Below are positions 26,635 to 34,214 of a stretch of 64,000 nucleotides of DNA, one piece after another (the first letter of the stretch is position 1; each line of letters opens with the position of its first letter). The position numbers and the translations under genes are program-made. Origin of the DNA: Vallitalea pronyensis (lineage in GTDB: Bacteria; Bacillota; Clostridia; Lachnospirales; Vallitaleaceae); NCBI RefSeq assembly GCF_018141445.1, contig NZ_CP058649.1:62001-126000 (forward strand). The letters are read 5' to 3'. Below the pieces are notes generated by a model that did no database searches, had not been told where the DNA came from, and saw nothing but the letters and a program-made list of their open reading frames with translations.

Positions 26635-27750
26635 ATGGATCCAAGAATCGTTAAACTGGCAAAAAACTTAGTGAATTACGCTGTTAAGGTAAAAGAAGGG
26701 GACAAGGTACTGATTAATCAAATTGGTCACAATACAGACCCTATTGCAAAGCAACTGATTAAGGAAGTATACGCAGCTGGTGGTGTACCTTTTATTAATT
26801 TTGAAAACGAGTCCATCAAACGGGAACTTTTGCTTAACTGTACCAAAGAGCAAGTGGATATTATAGCAAAAAGAGATGCTACACTGATGAAAGAGATGGA
26901 TTGTTTCATAGGTGTGCGTTCAGATGATAACAACAATGAGTTAAGTGATGTACCCACTGAGAATAGAAAATTATATGAAGAATATCACTTTGGTCCCGTT
27001 CATCACAAAATTCGTGTACCTCATACACGCTGGGTGGTTTCCCGTTATCCCAGTTATGCCATGGCACAACGGGCAAATACCAGCTTAGAGGATTTTGAAG
27101 ACTTTTATTTTAATGTATGTAACTTAGATTATGCAAAAATGTCCAAAGCTATGGATGCTTTGGTCAACCTTATGAACCGTACGGATAAAGTAAGAATCAT
27201 TGGTGAAGGTACGGATTTATCCTTCTCCATTAAAGATATTCCTGCTATCAAATGTGATGGCCAAGTCAATATTCCAGATGGGGAAGTCTATACGGCACCT
27301 GTTCGTGATTCCATTAATGGCAGACTTAGCTATAACACGCCTGCTGTTTATCTTGGTTATACTTATGAGAATATCGTATTCGAATTTGAAAATGGTAAGA
27401 TTGTAAAAGCAACCGCCAACAACACAGAAAAAATAAATGCTGTACTTGATACAGATGAAGGCGCTAGGTACATTGGTGAGTTTGCTATTGGTGTAAATCC
27501 TTATGTGATTCACCCTATGAAAGAAACTCTATTTGATGAAAAAATCATGGGCAGTATCCACTTAACGCCTGGTAATGCTTATGATGATGCAGATAACGGC
27601 AACCGTTCAACGGTTCACTGGGATCTTGTGTATATCCAAACACCTGAGTATGGTGGCGGTGATATCTATTTCGATGACGTGCTCATTCGAAAAGACGGCT
27701 ATTTTGTTCATCCTGAACTCGAGTGTTTGAATCCTGAAAATTTAAAGTAA
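26635..27750 (+). CDS. M29 family aminopeptidase (AmpS/thermophilic aminopeptidase)
   Basis: 371 aa, family length. The C-terminal metal site is visible: PDGEVYTAP (Glu about 220), GEFAIGVNP (Glu about 282), DEKIMGSIHLTPGNAY (His), STVHWDLV (His-x-Asp). These are cytosolic bimetallic aminopeptidases of broad specificity. The start ATG follows GGGAGGAAGGAAT, and a TATAAT -10 element lies at 26603-26608. It is transcribed away from asnS. Confidence 0.93.
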   Translation: MDPRIVKLAKNLVNYAVKVKEGDKVLINQIGHNTDPIAKQLIKEVYAAGGVPFINFENESIKRELLLNCTKEQVDIIAKRDATLMKEMDCFIGVRSDDNNNELSDVPTENRKLYEEYHFGPVHHKIRVPHTRWVVSRYPSYAMAQRANTSLEDFEDFYFNVCNLDYAKMSKAMDALVNLMNRTDKVRIIGEGTDLSFSIKDIPAIKCDGQVNIPDGEVYTAPVRDSINGRLSYNTPAVYLGYTYENIVFEFENGKIVKATANNTEKINAVLDTDEGARYIGEFAIGVNPYVIHPMKETLFDEKIMGSIHLTPGNAYDDADNGNRSTVHWDLVYIQTPEYGGGDIYFDDVLIRKDGYFVHPELECLNPENLK

Positions 27751-27761
27751 CTATAAAAGTC

Positions 27762-27950
27762 GGGGCTGTCTCATAAAAAGCAATTTTGTTGGCTAGAAGT
27801 CTCTGGCAACTATAAGAGGTTAAGCTTTTCAGACCCCTAAACGTCCGTGTTTAGAGGGTCTGCGCTTCGCCGTCCATGGCTACGCTTTACGCTTAACCTC
27901 TTATAGTTGCCTACGATATTGACGTTATTTTGCTTTTTTGAGACAGCCCC
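27762..27950. repeat. 189-bp nested inverted-repeat element (MITE-like or compound terminator)
   Basis: Three concentric pairs of arms: GGGGCTGTCTCA (27762-27773) with TGAGACAGCCCC (27939-27950), extended by AAAAAGCAA; a perfect 21-bp pair at 27805-27825 and 27891-27911 (starting GGCAACTATAAG); and CAGACCCCTAAAC (27830-27842) with GTTTAGAGGGTCTG (27849-27862). It sits between convergent genes. It could end transcription from both sides, but its size, symmetry and transposon-like termini suggest a non-autonomous mobile element. Confidence 0.75.
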
Positions 27951-27974
27951 ATTTTATGAATCTTCTCTTACTCT

Positions 27975-28901
27975 TTAATAAACATAAACAAATTGTTCAT
28001 ATGGAATGGGTCTTCTTAACGTACCAGTAAAAACTTCTCTGCTACTATAATCATAACCACTGCTGTATTCATAATAATAACCATCATCGAACTGACTCAA
28101 TACAGCTCTTACCTCGGGTACTTGATTATAATCAGGATCATTATGATGAGGAGGACATGTTACAAAATAAGTAAGCACTCTGCCGTCTGCTAATCTAACC
28201 CTGATATCAAACTCACCCATTTTGAAAGGGTCTTCGTCGGGATCAGGTGGCGGGGTGGTCACACTAATTGATGTAACTTTTGTTTTTTTCTCCACTGTTT
28301 TATAGGGAACGTAATCGGATACTACTTCATATACATCATGACAAAAACCTGCATATAGGTTACAATACATAGCTTCTGGGGGTGCATTATTAGGGAAAGA
28401 ATAAACGGTACCCTTGGTTATGGAATAGGAAGAACTCTGGGCATTATTGTTGGTAAGGGTGGTGCTGACGGATGCACTTACGCCTACCTTTGCAATTTTA
28501 AAACTAGCTGATGCCTGCGTATTAACGCTCCACGTCACAGAGCTGCTTCTTGTTGATGTGTAATTTTCTGTTACGGATTTTGTCTGTCCATTGTATAAGC
28601 TAAAGATATATTGTGATTGATATAGTTCTAGGTCCGTATGGGTACGTTTAATATGTCGTATACGGAACTTATATTTTTGTCCATTACTATCGGTCTTAAT
28701 GGTATACCCATCTGTGGAATTTTCATTATAGGGTACTCCAATATAGATGTTCTGACTCTTTTCTGATAAAGGATTCATAGGTCTAACTTGTAAGGATTGG
28801 GACACAGTTATGCTACGGTTGTTGTCATATGAATGCGCATATACAGGTAATGATGTGCACGTTAGCATGATAGCTAAAAATAAAACATAAACCTTTTTCA
28901 T
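27975..28901 (-). CDS. Secreted protein, possible aerolysin/ETX-MTX2-like beta-pore-former
   Basis: 308 aa with a signal peptide (MKKVYVLFLAIMLTCTSLPVYA). The middle (about 120-180) has alternating Ser/Thr and hydrophobic residues, STRSSSVTWSVNTQAS and VGVSASVSTTLTNNNAQSSS, in two strands, the look of the amphipathic beta-hairpin of aerolysin-type pore-forming toxins. Two Cys flank an aromatic region (CNLYAGFC) and a Pro-rich turn (TTPPPDPDEDP). No firm homolog was recognised; an ordinary secreted beta-sandwich protein is the alternative. It has its own strong promoter and an inverted repeat at its transcription start. Confidence 0.75.
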   Translation of the reverse strand: MKKVYVLFLAIMLTCTSLPVYAHSYDNNRSITVSQSLQVRPMNPLSEKSQNIYIGVPYNENSTDGYTIKTDSNGQKYKFRIRHIKRTHTDLELYQSQYIFSLYNGQTKSVTENYTSTRSSSVTWSVNTQASASFKIAKVGVSASVSTTLTNNNAQSSSYSITKGTVYSFPNNAPPEAMYCNLYAGFCHDVYEVVSDYVPYKTVEKKTKVTSISVTTPPPDPDEDPFKMGEFDIRVRLADGRVLTYFVTCPPHHNDPDYNQVPEVRAVLSQFDDGYYYEYSSGYDYSSREVFTGTLRRPIPYEQFVYVY

Positions 28902-28926
28902 TGTAACATCCCTTTCTTCATTTGAC

Positions 28927-28993
28927 TTAATAACACATCAACGCGATATAGTGTTATTAAACAAATTATACCATCTTTTTTCTTATTATTCAA
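28927..28993 (-). promoter_or_regulatory. Promoter plus 10-bp inverted repeat at the predicted +1
   Basis: On the minus strand TTGAAT (28993-28988), a 17-bp spacer and TATAAT (28970-28965) form a near-consensus promoter. Right after it TTAATAACAC (28960-28951) pairs perfectly with GTGTTATTAA (28936-28927) across 14 bp. This is either an operator or a 5' stem-loop that protects the mRNA. Confidence 0.65.
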
Positions 28994-29096
28994 TTATTGT
29001 TTCATAATCTTCATTTTTTCTTATTATTTGATATTTAATGTACAATAGTCCATTACAGTAAATCTTCATGCATTGCTTATTATTTAAACAAATAAT

Positions 29097-29163
29097 CAAA
29101 AAGGACTGTACCCATTGGGTTAGCACGCTGATTGCGTACAACTTCCTAATGGGTACAGCCCTT
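29097..29163 (-). terminator. Long-stem terminator after DUF1287 gene
   Basis: Minus strand AAGGGCTGTACCCATTAGG pairs with CCCAATGGGTACAGTCCTT (one mismatch and G-U pair), followed by a T-run; the loop can fold again (GCGT/ACGC-like). It lies 40 bp after the stop codon. Confidence 0.8.
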
Positions 29164-29204
29164 ACGCTTATTTATTTTTATTTTCTTATAGATCATCCAT
29201 GATG

Positions 29205-29891
29205 CTAAGAAACTGTCTTATATTTAAATCGAAAATGCCCTATAATTTTCCCCCGTTCTTGCCAAGATAACAGTTTATCCTCTTCTCGTGGGTAATCGTA
29301 GGCATTGTGAATCACATAAGGCACACCGTCTTTTCTTCGTTTATTAGAAATCACCGCAATATGGTCTGGCCGTGACAAAATAATGATATCCCCACCCTGC
29401 CACTCTTTGAGGTTTTCTTTATCATAAGGTATAAGTTGAGTGGTTAGCTTGTCCATATACTTTTTAAAAAATTGATGTTGGTTCTTTACTCTTCGAAAGT
29501 CAATATTCGGGTCTGGTTGATTAATTCTTGGATAGTCATGGGTATTCATGGCAATGTCTTGATCCATGTCATCTTTTAACAGATAACCTGCATGTTTAAA
29601 AGCTCGCCAGATTACATCTGTACAGACGCCTTCATCTTCTGGGGGATAACCGCCCTGATAGTATTCACTGCGATAGGTGGTATGATTTTTTACTTCTAAC
29701 CGAGCACCTTCAACAATATCGGTCTTATCATCCAGTCCATCTCCGTCCATATCACTGTAACAAACCAAGGTTTCCACTTTTAGAGCAGGACGAAACAGAT
29801 ACAACATATCCCCATATTTCCACTGATTGTACCCTCCAATACTTACAACAAGCAACACCAACAACCCAATTTTAGATACCCTTCTCCTCAT
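29205..29891 (-). CDS. DUF1287 family protein (papain/NlpC-like fold), membrane-anchored
   Basis: 228 aa. One N-terminal hydrophobic segment (about 8-22). An EF-hand-like loop DMDGDGLDD (about 48-56) is an addition. The family pattern follows: GGYPPEDEGVCTDVIWRAF (Cys about 90), IDFRRVKNQHQFF, WQGGDIIIL, DHIAVIS (His), YVIHNAYDYPREED and a final GHFRF. Cys/His placement matches a cysteine-peptidase-like site. Members are exported envelope proteins, probably acting on cell-wall peptides; the exact reaction is unknown. ATG follows AGGTGG. Confidence 0.85.
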   Translation of the reverse strand: MRRRVSKIGLLVLLVVSIGGYNQWKYGDMLYLFRPALKVETLVCYSDMDGDGLDDKTDIVEGARLEVKNHTTYRSEYYQGGYPPEDEGVCTDVIWRAFKHAGYLLKDDMDQDIAMNTHDYPRINQPDPNIDFRRVKNQHQFFKKYMDKLTTQLIPYDKENLKEWQGGDIIILSRPDHIAVISNKRRKDGVPYVIHNAYDYPREEDKLLSWQERGKIIGHFRFKYKTVS

Positions 29892-29963
29892 TTTTCCACC
29901 TGATTTCGTATTGTATTACCATTATGATACCACAATACGGTGGTTATAAAAATTAAAGTACCA

Positions 29964-32672
29964 TTAATAAATGAATACCGCTTGATGCCCAAAGGATTCC
30001 CACCCTGCTTTAAAGGCCTCTAAATGCCTTTTTAAGACCATGTTCTTGGATGGGTCATTGAAATAGACATACCCCTTATCATAACCGATTATAAGGACTG
30101 CATGTTGCGTATAGGACATCTCTACGATTCCATGAGATGTTTGCCATTGATGAATAGAAGCATCTGGCACTTGCTGATAGATATTGGGGGATATGACCCA
30201 TACAGGATAACCTTTGCCTACGTAATGAAGTACGTGTTCAAAGTCACTTCCCGTAATATCCAATACCTTCCCAGGCATATAGTGATTGGCTAATTGAGCA
30301 ATGGGCTCGTGGTAGACACCATATCCTTTGTTGTTGGCATTAGCCATATCACCGACAAACCCATAATGGGCATTGCCAAAACAAATCATACCATCTGTTA
30401 CTTCATAAGGTGCAGGGTCTTTCTTTACTTCGTCTGCCAATTGAAGCTTATCCACTTTGTCATCTAAATAATAATTTAAAAGCATACTCAAGCTAGTTAC
30501 TTCACAGCCTCTAGGCAGTTCAGGCTTTTGAGGTATAACAGGTACACCTGCTATGTGAATGGACTCCGGTTTTTTACCAGCATACATGATGGTATATTGT
30601 CCTTCTTCTTTTTTTAGAATGGTACTCTGTTTGTGCTTATCTGTGGCTAATAATGCATCTGTTAGGGTATCATAAGAGCCTGAATAATGACCCTGTCCTA
30701 TGAGCTCATAGCCTTTTTTGGTATTTTTATTATCAAAAATCAATTCAGTGTAGCGTGTTTTTCTTATATCTTTTACCATACGCTCGTCTAAAACATACGT
30801 TTTCATTTGCTGGGATGGTCCAGGGGGCGTTTTTACTTCATCGAATAGGTAGTCCTGTCGAACTATTTCTTGAAGCAATACCTTCGACCCAGTAGGAGAT
30901 GAACGGATGTCTTTTTCCTTACGAACGACGCTATAGGCAATCTTGTTATCCTGCCACTGAATATCGTGGTAGAACCTGCCTATGGGTGCTTTTAATTCAT
31001 CGATAACTTGTCCCCTATCATCCAAGAAGACAAGTGCATGATACAAAAAGGTCATGGTCCCATCAAGTTTCTCCATGGTATCCTTCATATGATAATAACC
31101 CACCACAATCTGATTGTTATAGGTACCAAGAATATGATTGCTTACTTCTTCTCTGGATTCCACACGTTGTTGAATGATGTATTTATCCACGGTAAGACCG
31201 TCTACTTGTCGATTGATACGTGGATGGGTATCCTTTTCCCAAAATAAGGCGGATTGATTATCTGTCACATATATTTTTCTTGTATCATAAGGCATCTGGT
31301 CACTTATTAGATTCACAAGGCCTTCTTTTAAGTTTACTTGATAGTAAGCACCGTCGCTTAACAATTGAAGCATTCGTAGGTCCTCTGTCACCGTTATGTA
31401 CCGTCTCAGCTCTTTTTCCATCTTATCCAACCCATAAGGCATATGAATAAAGGCTGCTTCCTCATTATCACCTGTTATGGCATTATATTGGTAGAGGGCT
31501 ATACCGTTCTTCCCTCTGTTGAGACCTGTATTCATATAACCGTATACCACATAGGTTAATATGCCACTATCGTTTATATCTAACAATTTTATCCTATGCT
31601 GATTATAATTATCAATGATATAATCACTGTTCAGTATATCAAAGCCAAATATTTTGCTGTAGCTTTCCCGTCTGCCGTCAAGGAGCCACACTTCTCTATC
31701 CCTTATAAAAGCATGGTAACTGCCATTATCGGATTGTAAGCTTTCTATATGAGCACTCTCTGGAGCCATGATGGACTGCAATGTGCTTTTGTGTTTGTCG
31801 GCATTCATCATCCCATGACGGGTAAAATGATTCACTTGAATAAGCTTGTCACCGCTCAATTGATAAGTCTCAGTAAAATCCCAGTATTCAAATTCATAAT
31901 TTTTCCTAACGGCTACTGTATAATCTAATGCCACTTCATATTGTTGATGCTCAGGGTCTATGGTATTAATGGTAATTTTGGGCTCGCTCATGGGTAGAAT
32001 ATCTTTCCCAAATTGCCACATAACAGCATCCATGTTGCTCCTATTGCTGACCGCTGAAAAAGTTCCCTCCAGTGACCGTTCTACTTTTGGTAATAAAGCG
32101 TTAAGGGTTTTCTCATCCTTATCTAAGGCAGCATTGTGAATGGTCATAACGGTATCATATAGATAATCGATTCTTTGACTATCACCGATATAGAAAGGCT
32201 GATAATAATAGAGGGACTCCCCATCCCGCTTATAGGTTAATCGCAGCATATATGGATATGCTTTAGAAGCTAGATTAGGTATGACCAACTGCGCTCTAAT
32301 ATGATCCCCTGATTGAATAATGTTCTTGTTACGAATATAGGCTGTATCCAAGACCTCCTGATTAAGAGGGTTCAAGATTTCATATTGAAACAGCATGGTC
32401 TTGGGCTGGTCTTCCAAAATAACCTCAACCACTTCATTGGACTCAAAATAAGTATAGCTATCAGCTGTTATAAATGGAATGCATCGGGTATAGGGGTACA
32501 TAATATTATAGGAACGCTCGTTTCTAGAAATAGACAGCACAGGATAAGCGTCTGTATCATCACGAGACGCATCTTTTGATAAAGATGTTCTTTGGGTTTC
32601 TATATATGCATGACCGACTAAGATAAACATGAGCAGGGCAAGTATGAATACCCTAAAGCCTAATTTCTTCAA
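29964..32672 (-). CDS. Large exported protein with C-terminal C39-like cysteine peptidase domain
   Basis: 902 aa from TTG 32672, which is preceded by CTGGAGG at 8 nt; upstream in-frame residues lack any ribosome binding site. N-terminal signal/anchor KKLGFRVFILALLMFILVG. The long middle contains beta-propeller-like stretches (YHAFIRDREVWLLDG, DSGILTYVVYGYMN). Residues about 705-900 are a peptidase C39-like domain: IPQKPELPRGCEVTSLSMLLNYY with the catalytic Cys, YTQHAVLIIGYD with the His, and YFNDPSK with the Asp. An exported protein-processing or wall-related role is likely (inference). Confidence 0.87.
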   Translation of the reverse strand: MKKLGFRVFILALLMFILVGHAYIETQRTSLSKDASRDDTDAYPVLSISRNERSYNIMYPYTRCIPFITADSYTYFESNEVVEVILEDQPKTMLFQYEILNPLNQEVLDTAYIRNKNIIQSGDHIRAQLVIPNLASKAYPYMLRLTYKRDGESLYYYQPFYIGDSQRIDYLYDTVMTIHNAALDKDEKTLNALLPKVERSLEGTFSAVSNRSNMDAVMWQFGKDILPMSEPKITINTIDPEHQQYEVALDYTVAVRKNYEFEYWDFTETYQLSGDKLIQVNHFTRHGMMNADKHKSTLQSIMAPESAHIESLQSDNGSYHAFIRDREVWLLDGRRESYSKIFGFDILNSDYIIDNYNQHRIKLLDINDSGILTYVVYGYMNTGLNRGKNGIALYQYNAITGDNEEAAFIHMPYGLDKMEKELRRYITVTEDLRMLQLLSDGAYYQVNLKEGLVNLISDQMPYDTRKIYVTDNQSALFWEKDTHPRINRQVDGLTVDKYIIQQRVESREEVSNHILGTYNNQIVVGYYHMKDTMEKLDGTMTFLYHALVFLDDRGQVIDELKAPIGRFYHDIQWQDNKIAYSVVRKEKDIRSSPTGSKVLLQEIVRQDYLFDEVKTPPGPSQQMKTYVLDERMVKDIRKTRYTELIFDNKNTKKGYELIGQGHYSGSYDTLTDALLATDKHKQSTILKKEEGQYTIMYAGKKPESIHIAGVPVIPQKPELPRGCEVTSLSMLLNYYLDDKVDKLQLADEVKKDPAPYEVTDGMICFGNAHYGFVGDMANANNKGYGVYHEPIAQLANHYMPGKVLDITGSDFEHVLHYVGKGYPVWVISPNIYQQVPDASIHQWQTSHGIVEMSYTQHAVLIIGYDKGYVYFNDPSKNMVLKRHLEAFKAGWESFGHQAVFIY

Positions 32673-32992
32673 GATGCATCCTCCAGTTTTACAAAATATG
32701 TTTTCCTTATATATAAAACTATCAGAGCCTCTATTAAATGTCAATTATATCCATTATATTTCTACAATATTAGTGATAATATCCTAAGCAAGTCCTATGG
32801 CATTTGACTTATATCCTAAGGCTTATTCCCATAACCACTCACCCGTATGCTCCAACTTATTTCATGCTAGATTCAATATCATCCTATTGCCTATTTGACC
32901 ACATCTTGATATGGAAGACGCCATAAAAATAAGCTACAAACCTAGTATGTATTCCTTTTACATGACCATACTAGTGCTTATAGCTCTATGGC
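32673..32992. other. 320-bp gap without recognised feature
   Basis: I see no gene, RNA or clear terminator here. It separates the C39-like protein gene from the small basic-protein gene. Confidence 0.4.
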
Positions 32993-33166
32993 TTAACCAT
33001 CATATTCTTCATCATCTATATTTTTTGTCCATTGATATTTATAGGGGCGTCTGTTTTTGGGTTTTTCCATTATACGATTTTCCCGAGCTTTCCCTTTTAG
33101 TTTTGCCCCGTGTTTTTTTATCCTTTGTTCTTTATCTAATTCTTTTACCCTTTCTTTTTTAGGCAT
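32993..33166 (-). CDS. Small basic protein (57 aa), hypothetical
   Basis: Open frame ATG to TAA, beginning MPKKERVKELDKEQRIKK and ending NIDDEEYDG, with AGAAGGG seven bases before the ATG. It begins 14 bp after the stop of the amidase-fold gene, suggesting co-transcription. The protein is highly charged, with many Lys/Arg in the first 45 residues and an acidic tail, and contains no hydrophobic segment; it may bind nucleic acid. An opposite-strand frame over the same bases lacks a good ribosome binding site. The family is unknown. Confidence 0.65.
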   Translation of the reverse strand: MPKKERVKELDKEQRIKKHGAKLKGKARENRIMEKPKNRRPYKYQWTKNIDDEEYDG

Positions 33167-33179
33167 GTTTAAACCCTTC

Positions 33180-33926
33180 TTATTTTTTATTTTTTAGATC
33201 TTCGACAAGTTTTTCCAAAGCTTGTATGCGCTCTTGTAAGCTTTCTATTTCGTTCATGTGATGACTGGACTCTTTTATCAAATCATCCATATCCTTGATA
33301 CCGTAATACCGCAGACATCCCGTCACAATACGGTTAGCTATATCGTCTATAAAATCTTCTTGAAACATCCAATAGAGTTCGTCTTTAATGTCCATAAAAC
33401 TGGCATCAATATGTATGGCACACATGGTAGTTTGCTTTAATAGATATGTTTTAGTAAACTTAATTGTACCTTTATATTGGTCATCAATTAAGGCATGATG
33501 TACAAGGTAGGCTAAATGCCTGCTGTTTGTATTTTTACCCTCATAAGTGATATGAATAAGATCATCATAGTCATCCCAATCACAAGCTTTTGGGTCATAA
33601 TGTACAGCCAGATATATACCTAATCGATTACTCACCACGCCGGAATATTTTTTGCTATAGGTTAAAAAATTAGCATTGGCTCGGTTAACACGGGTTTCCA
33701 AGGAAACATCATAGGTCTCTGGTACAACATTTAATATTGCAAATCCTAACTCATGAGCCTTCTCTAGAATTTTATTGGCAATCTGAGTATTAAACATACG
33801 GCGAATGATATAATTTTCATCTGTTGCCACAGGTAATAACGTACGATTCACACTGTACATCTGTTCACTATAACCGGCATCCATAATAAGGAGTGGACTA
33901 TAACCCAATCTCTCTTTTATTTTCAT
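33180..33926 (-). CDS. Amidase_3-like fold protein with degenerate zinc site
   Basis: 248 aa from ATG 33926 with GGATGG upstream. The order of elements resembles N-acetylmuramoyl-L-alanine amidases: LLIMDAGYSEQ (normally D-x-G-H-G), MFNTQIANKIL, SLETRVNRANAN, LGIYLAVHYDP (the usual S-x-H-x-N/D strand) and CAIHIDASFMD. Two of three expected zinc ligands appear changed (His to Tyr in the first strand, and the Glu before IANKI absent), so it may be an inactive or repurposed fold. C-terminal coiled coil (about 215-248). No signal peptide. The similarity is an inference from motif order. Confidence 0.55.
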   Translation of the reverse strand: MKIKERLGYSPLLIMDAGYSEQMYSVNRTLLPVATDENYIIRRMFNTQIANKILEKAHELGFAILNVVPETYDVSLETRVNRANANFLTYSKKYSGVVSNRLGIYLAVHYDPKACDWDDYDDLIHITYEGKNTNSRHLAYLVHHALIDDQYKGTIKFTKTYLLKQTTMCAIHIDASFMDIKDELYWMFQEDFIDDIANRIVTGCLRYYGIKDMDDLIKESSHHMNEIESLQERIQALEKLVEDLKNKK

Positions 33927-34162
33927 AAAATTACCATCCAACTATTCTTATTACTAGTATATATGCCCAAGTTAATGAATATACATATCTTTTAAATTTT
34001 CTCTCTTGTTAACTGCTGTATATGGTATAACAATAAAGTCTTTTGAAGAACACCATACCGGTTTCCATAATGCCCATTTACCGTTAGTAAAGTTTTTTTA
34101 ACACAAATGGAGAACACTCCTATTTCATGTGATAAATTAGAACTTTCTTTGTATAAGATGAT

Positions 34163-34204
34163 AAAAAGCCCCATACCTATGCTATGAAAGCAATGGTATA
34201 GGGC
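34163..34204 (-). terminator. Terminator after ABC exporter operon
   Basis: Minus strand GCCCTATACC / GGTATGGGGC (one G-U pair) then TTTTT, starting 11 bp after the stop of the second exporter gene. Confidence 0.85.
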
Positions 34205-34214
34205 CGTTTTATTT

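Noticed and set aside
32911-33162. 83-codon hydrophobic plus-strand frame
   Set aside because: No ribosome binding site; it is the complement of the small basic-protein gene, whose Lys codons appear as Phe/Leu on the other strand.
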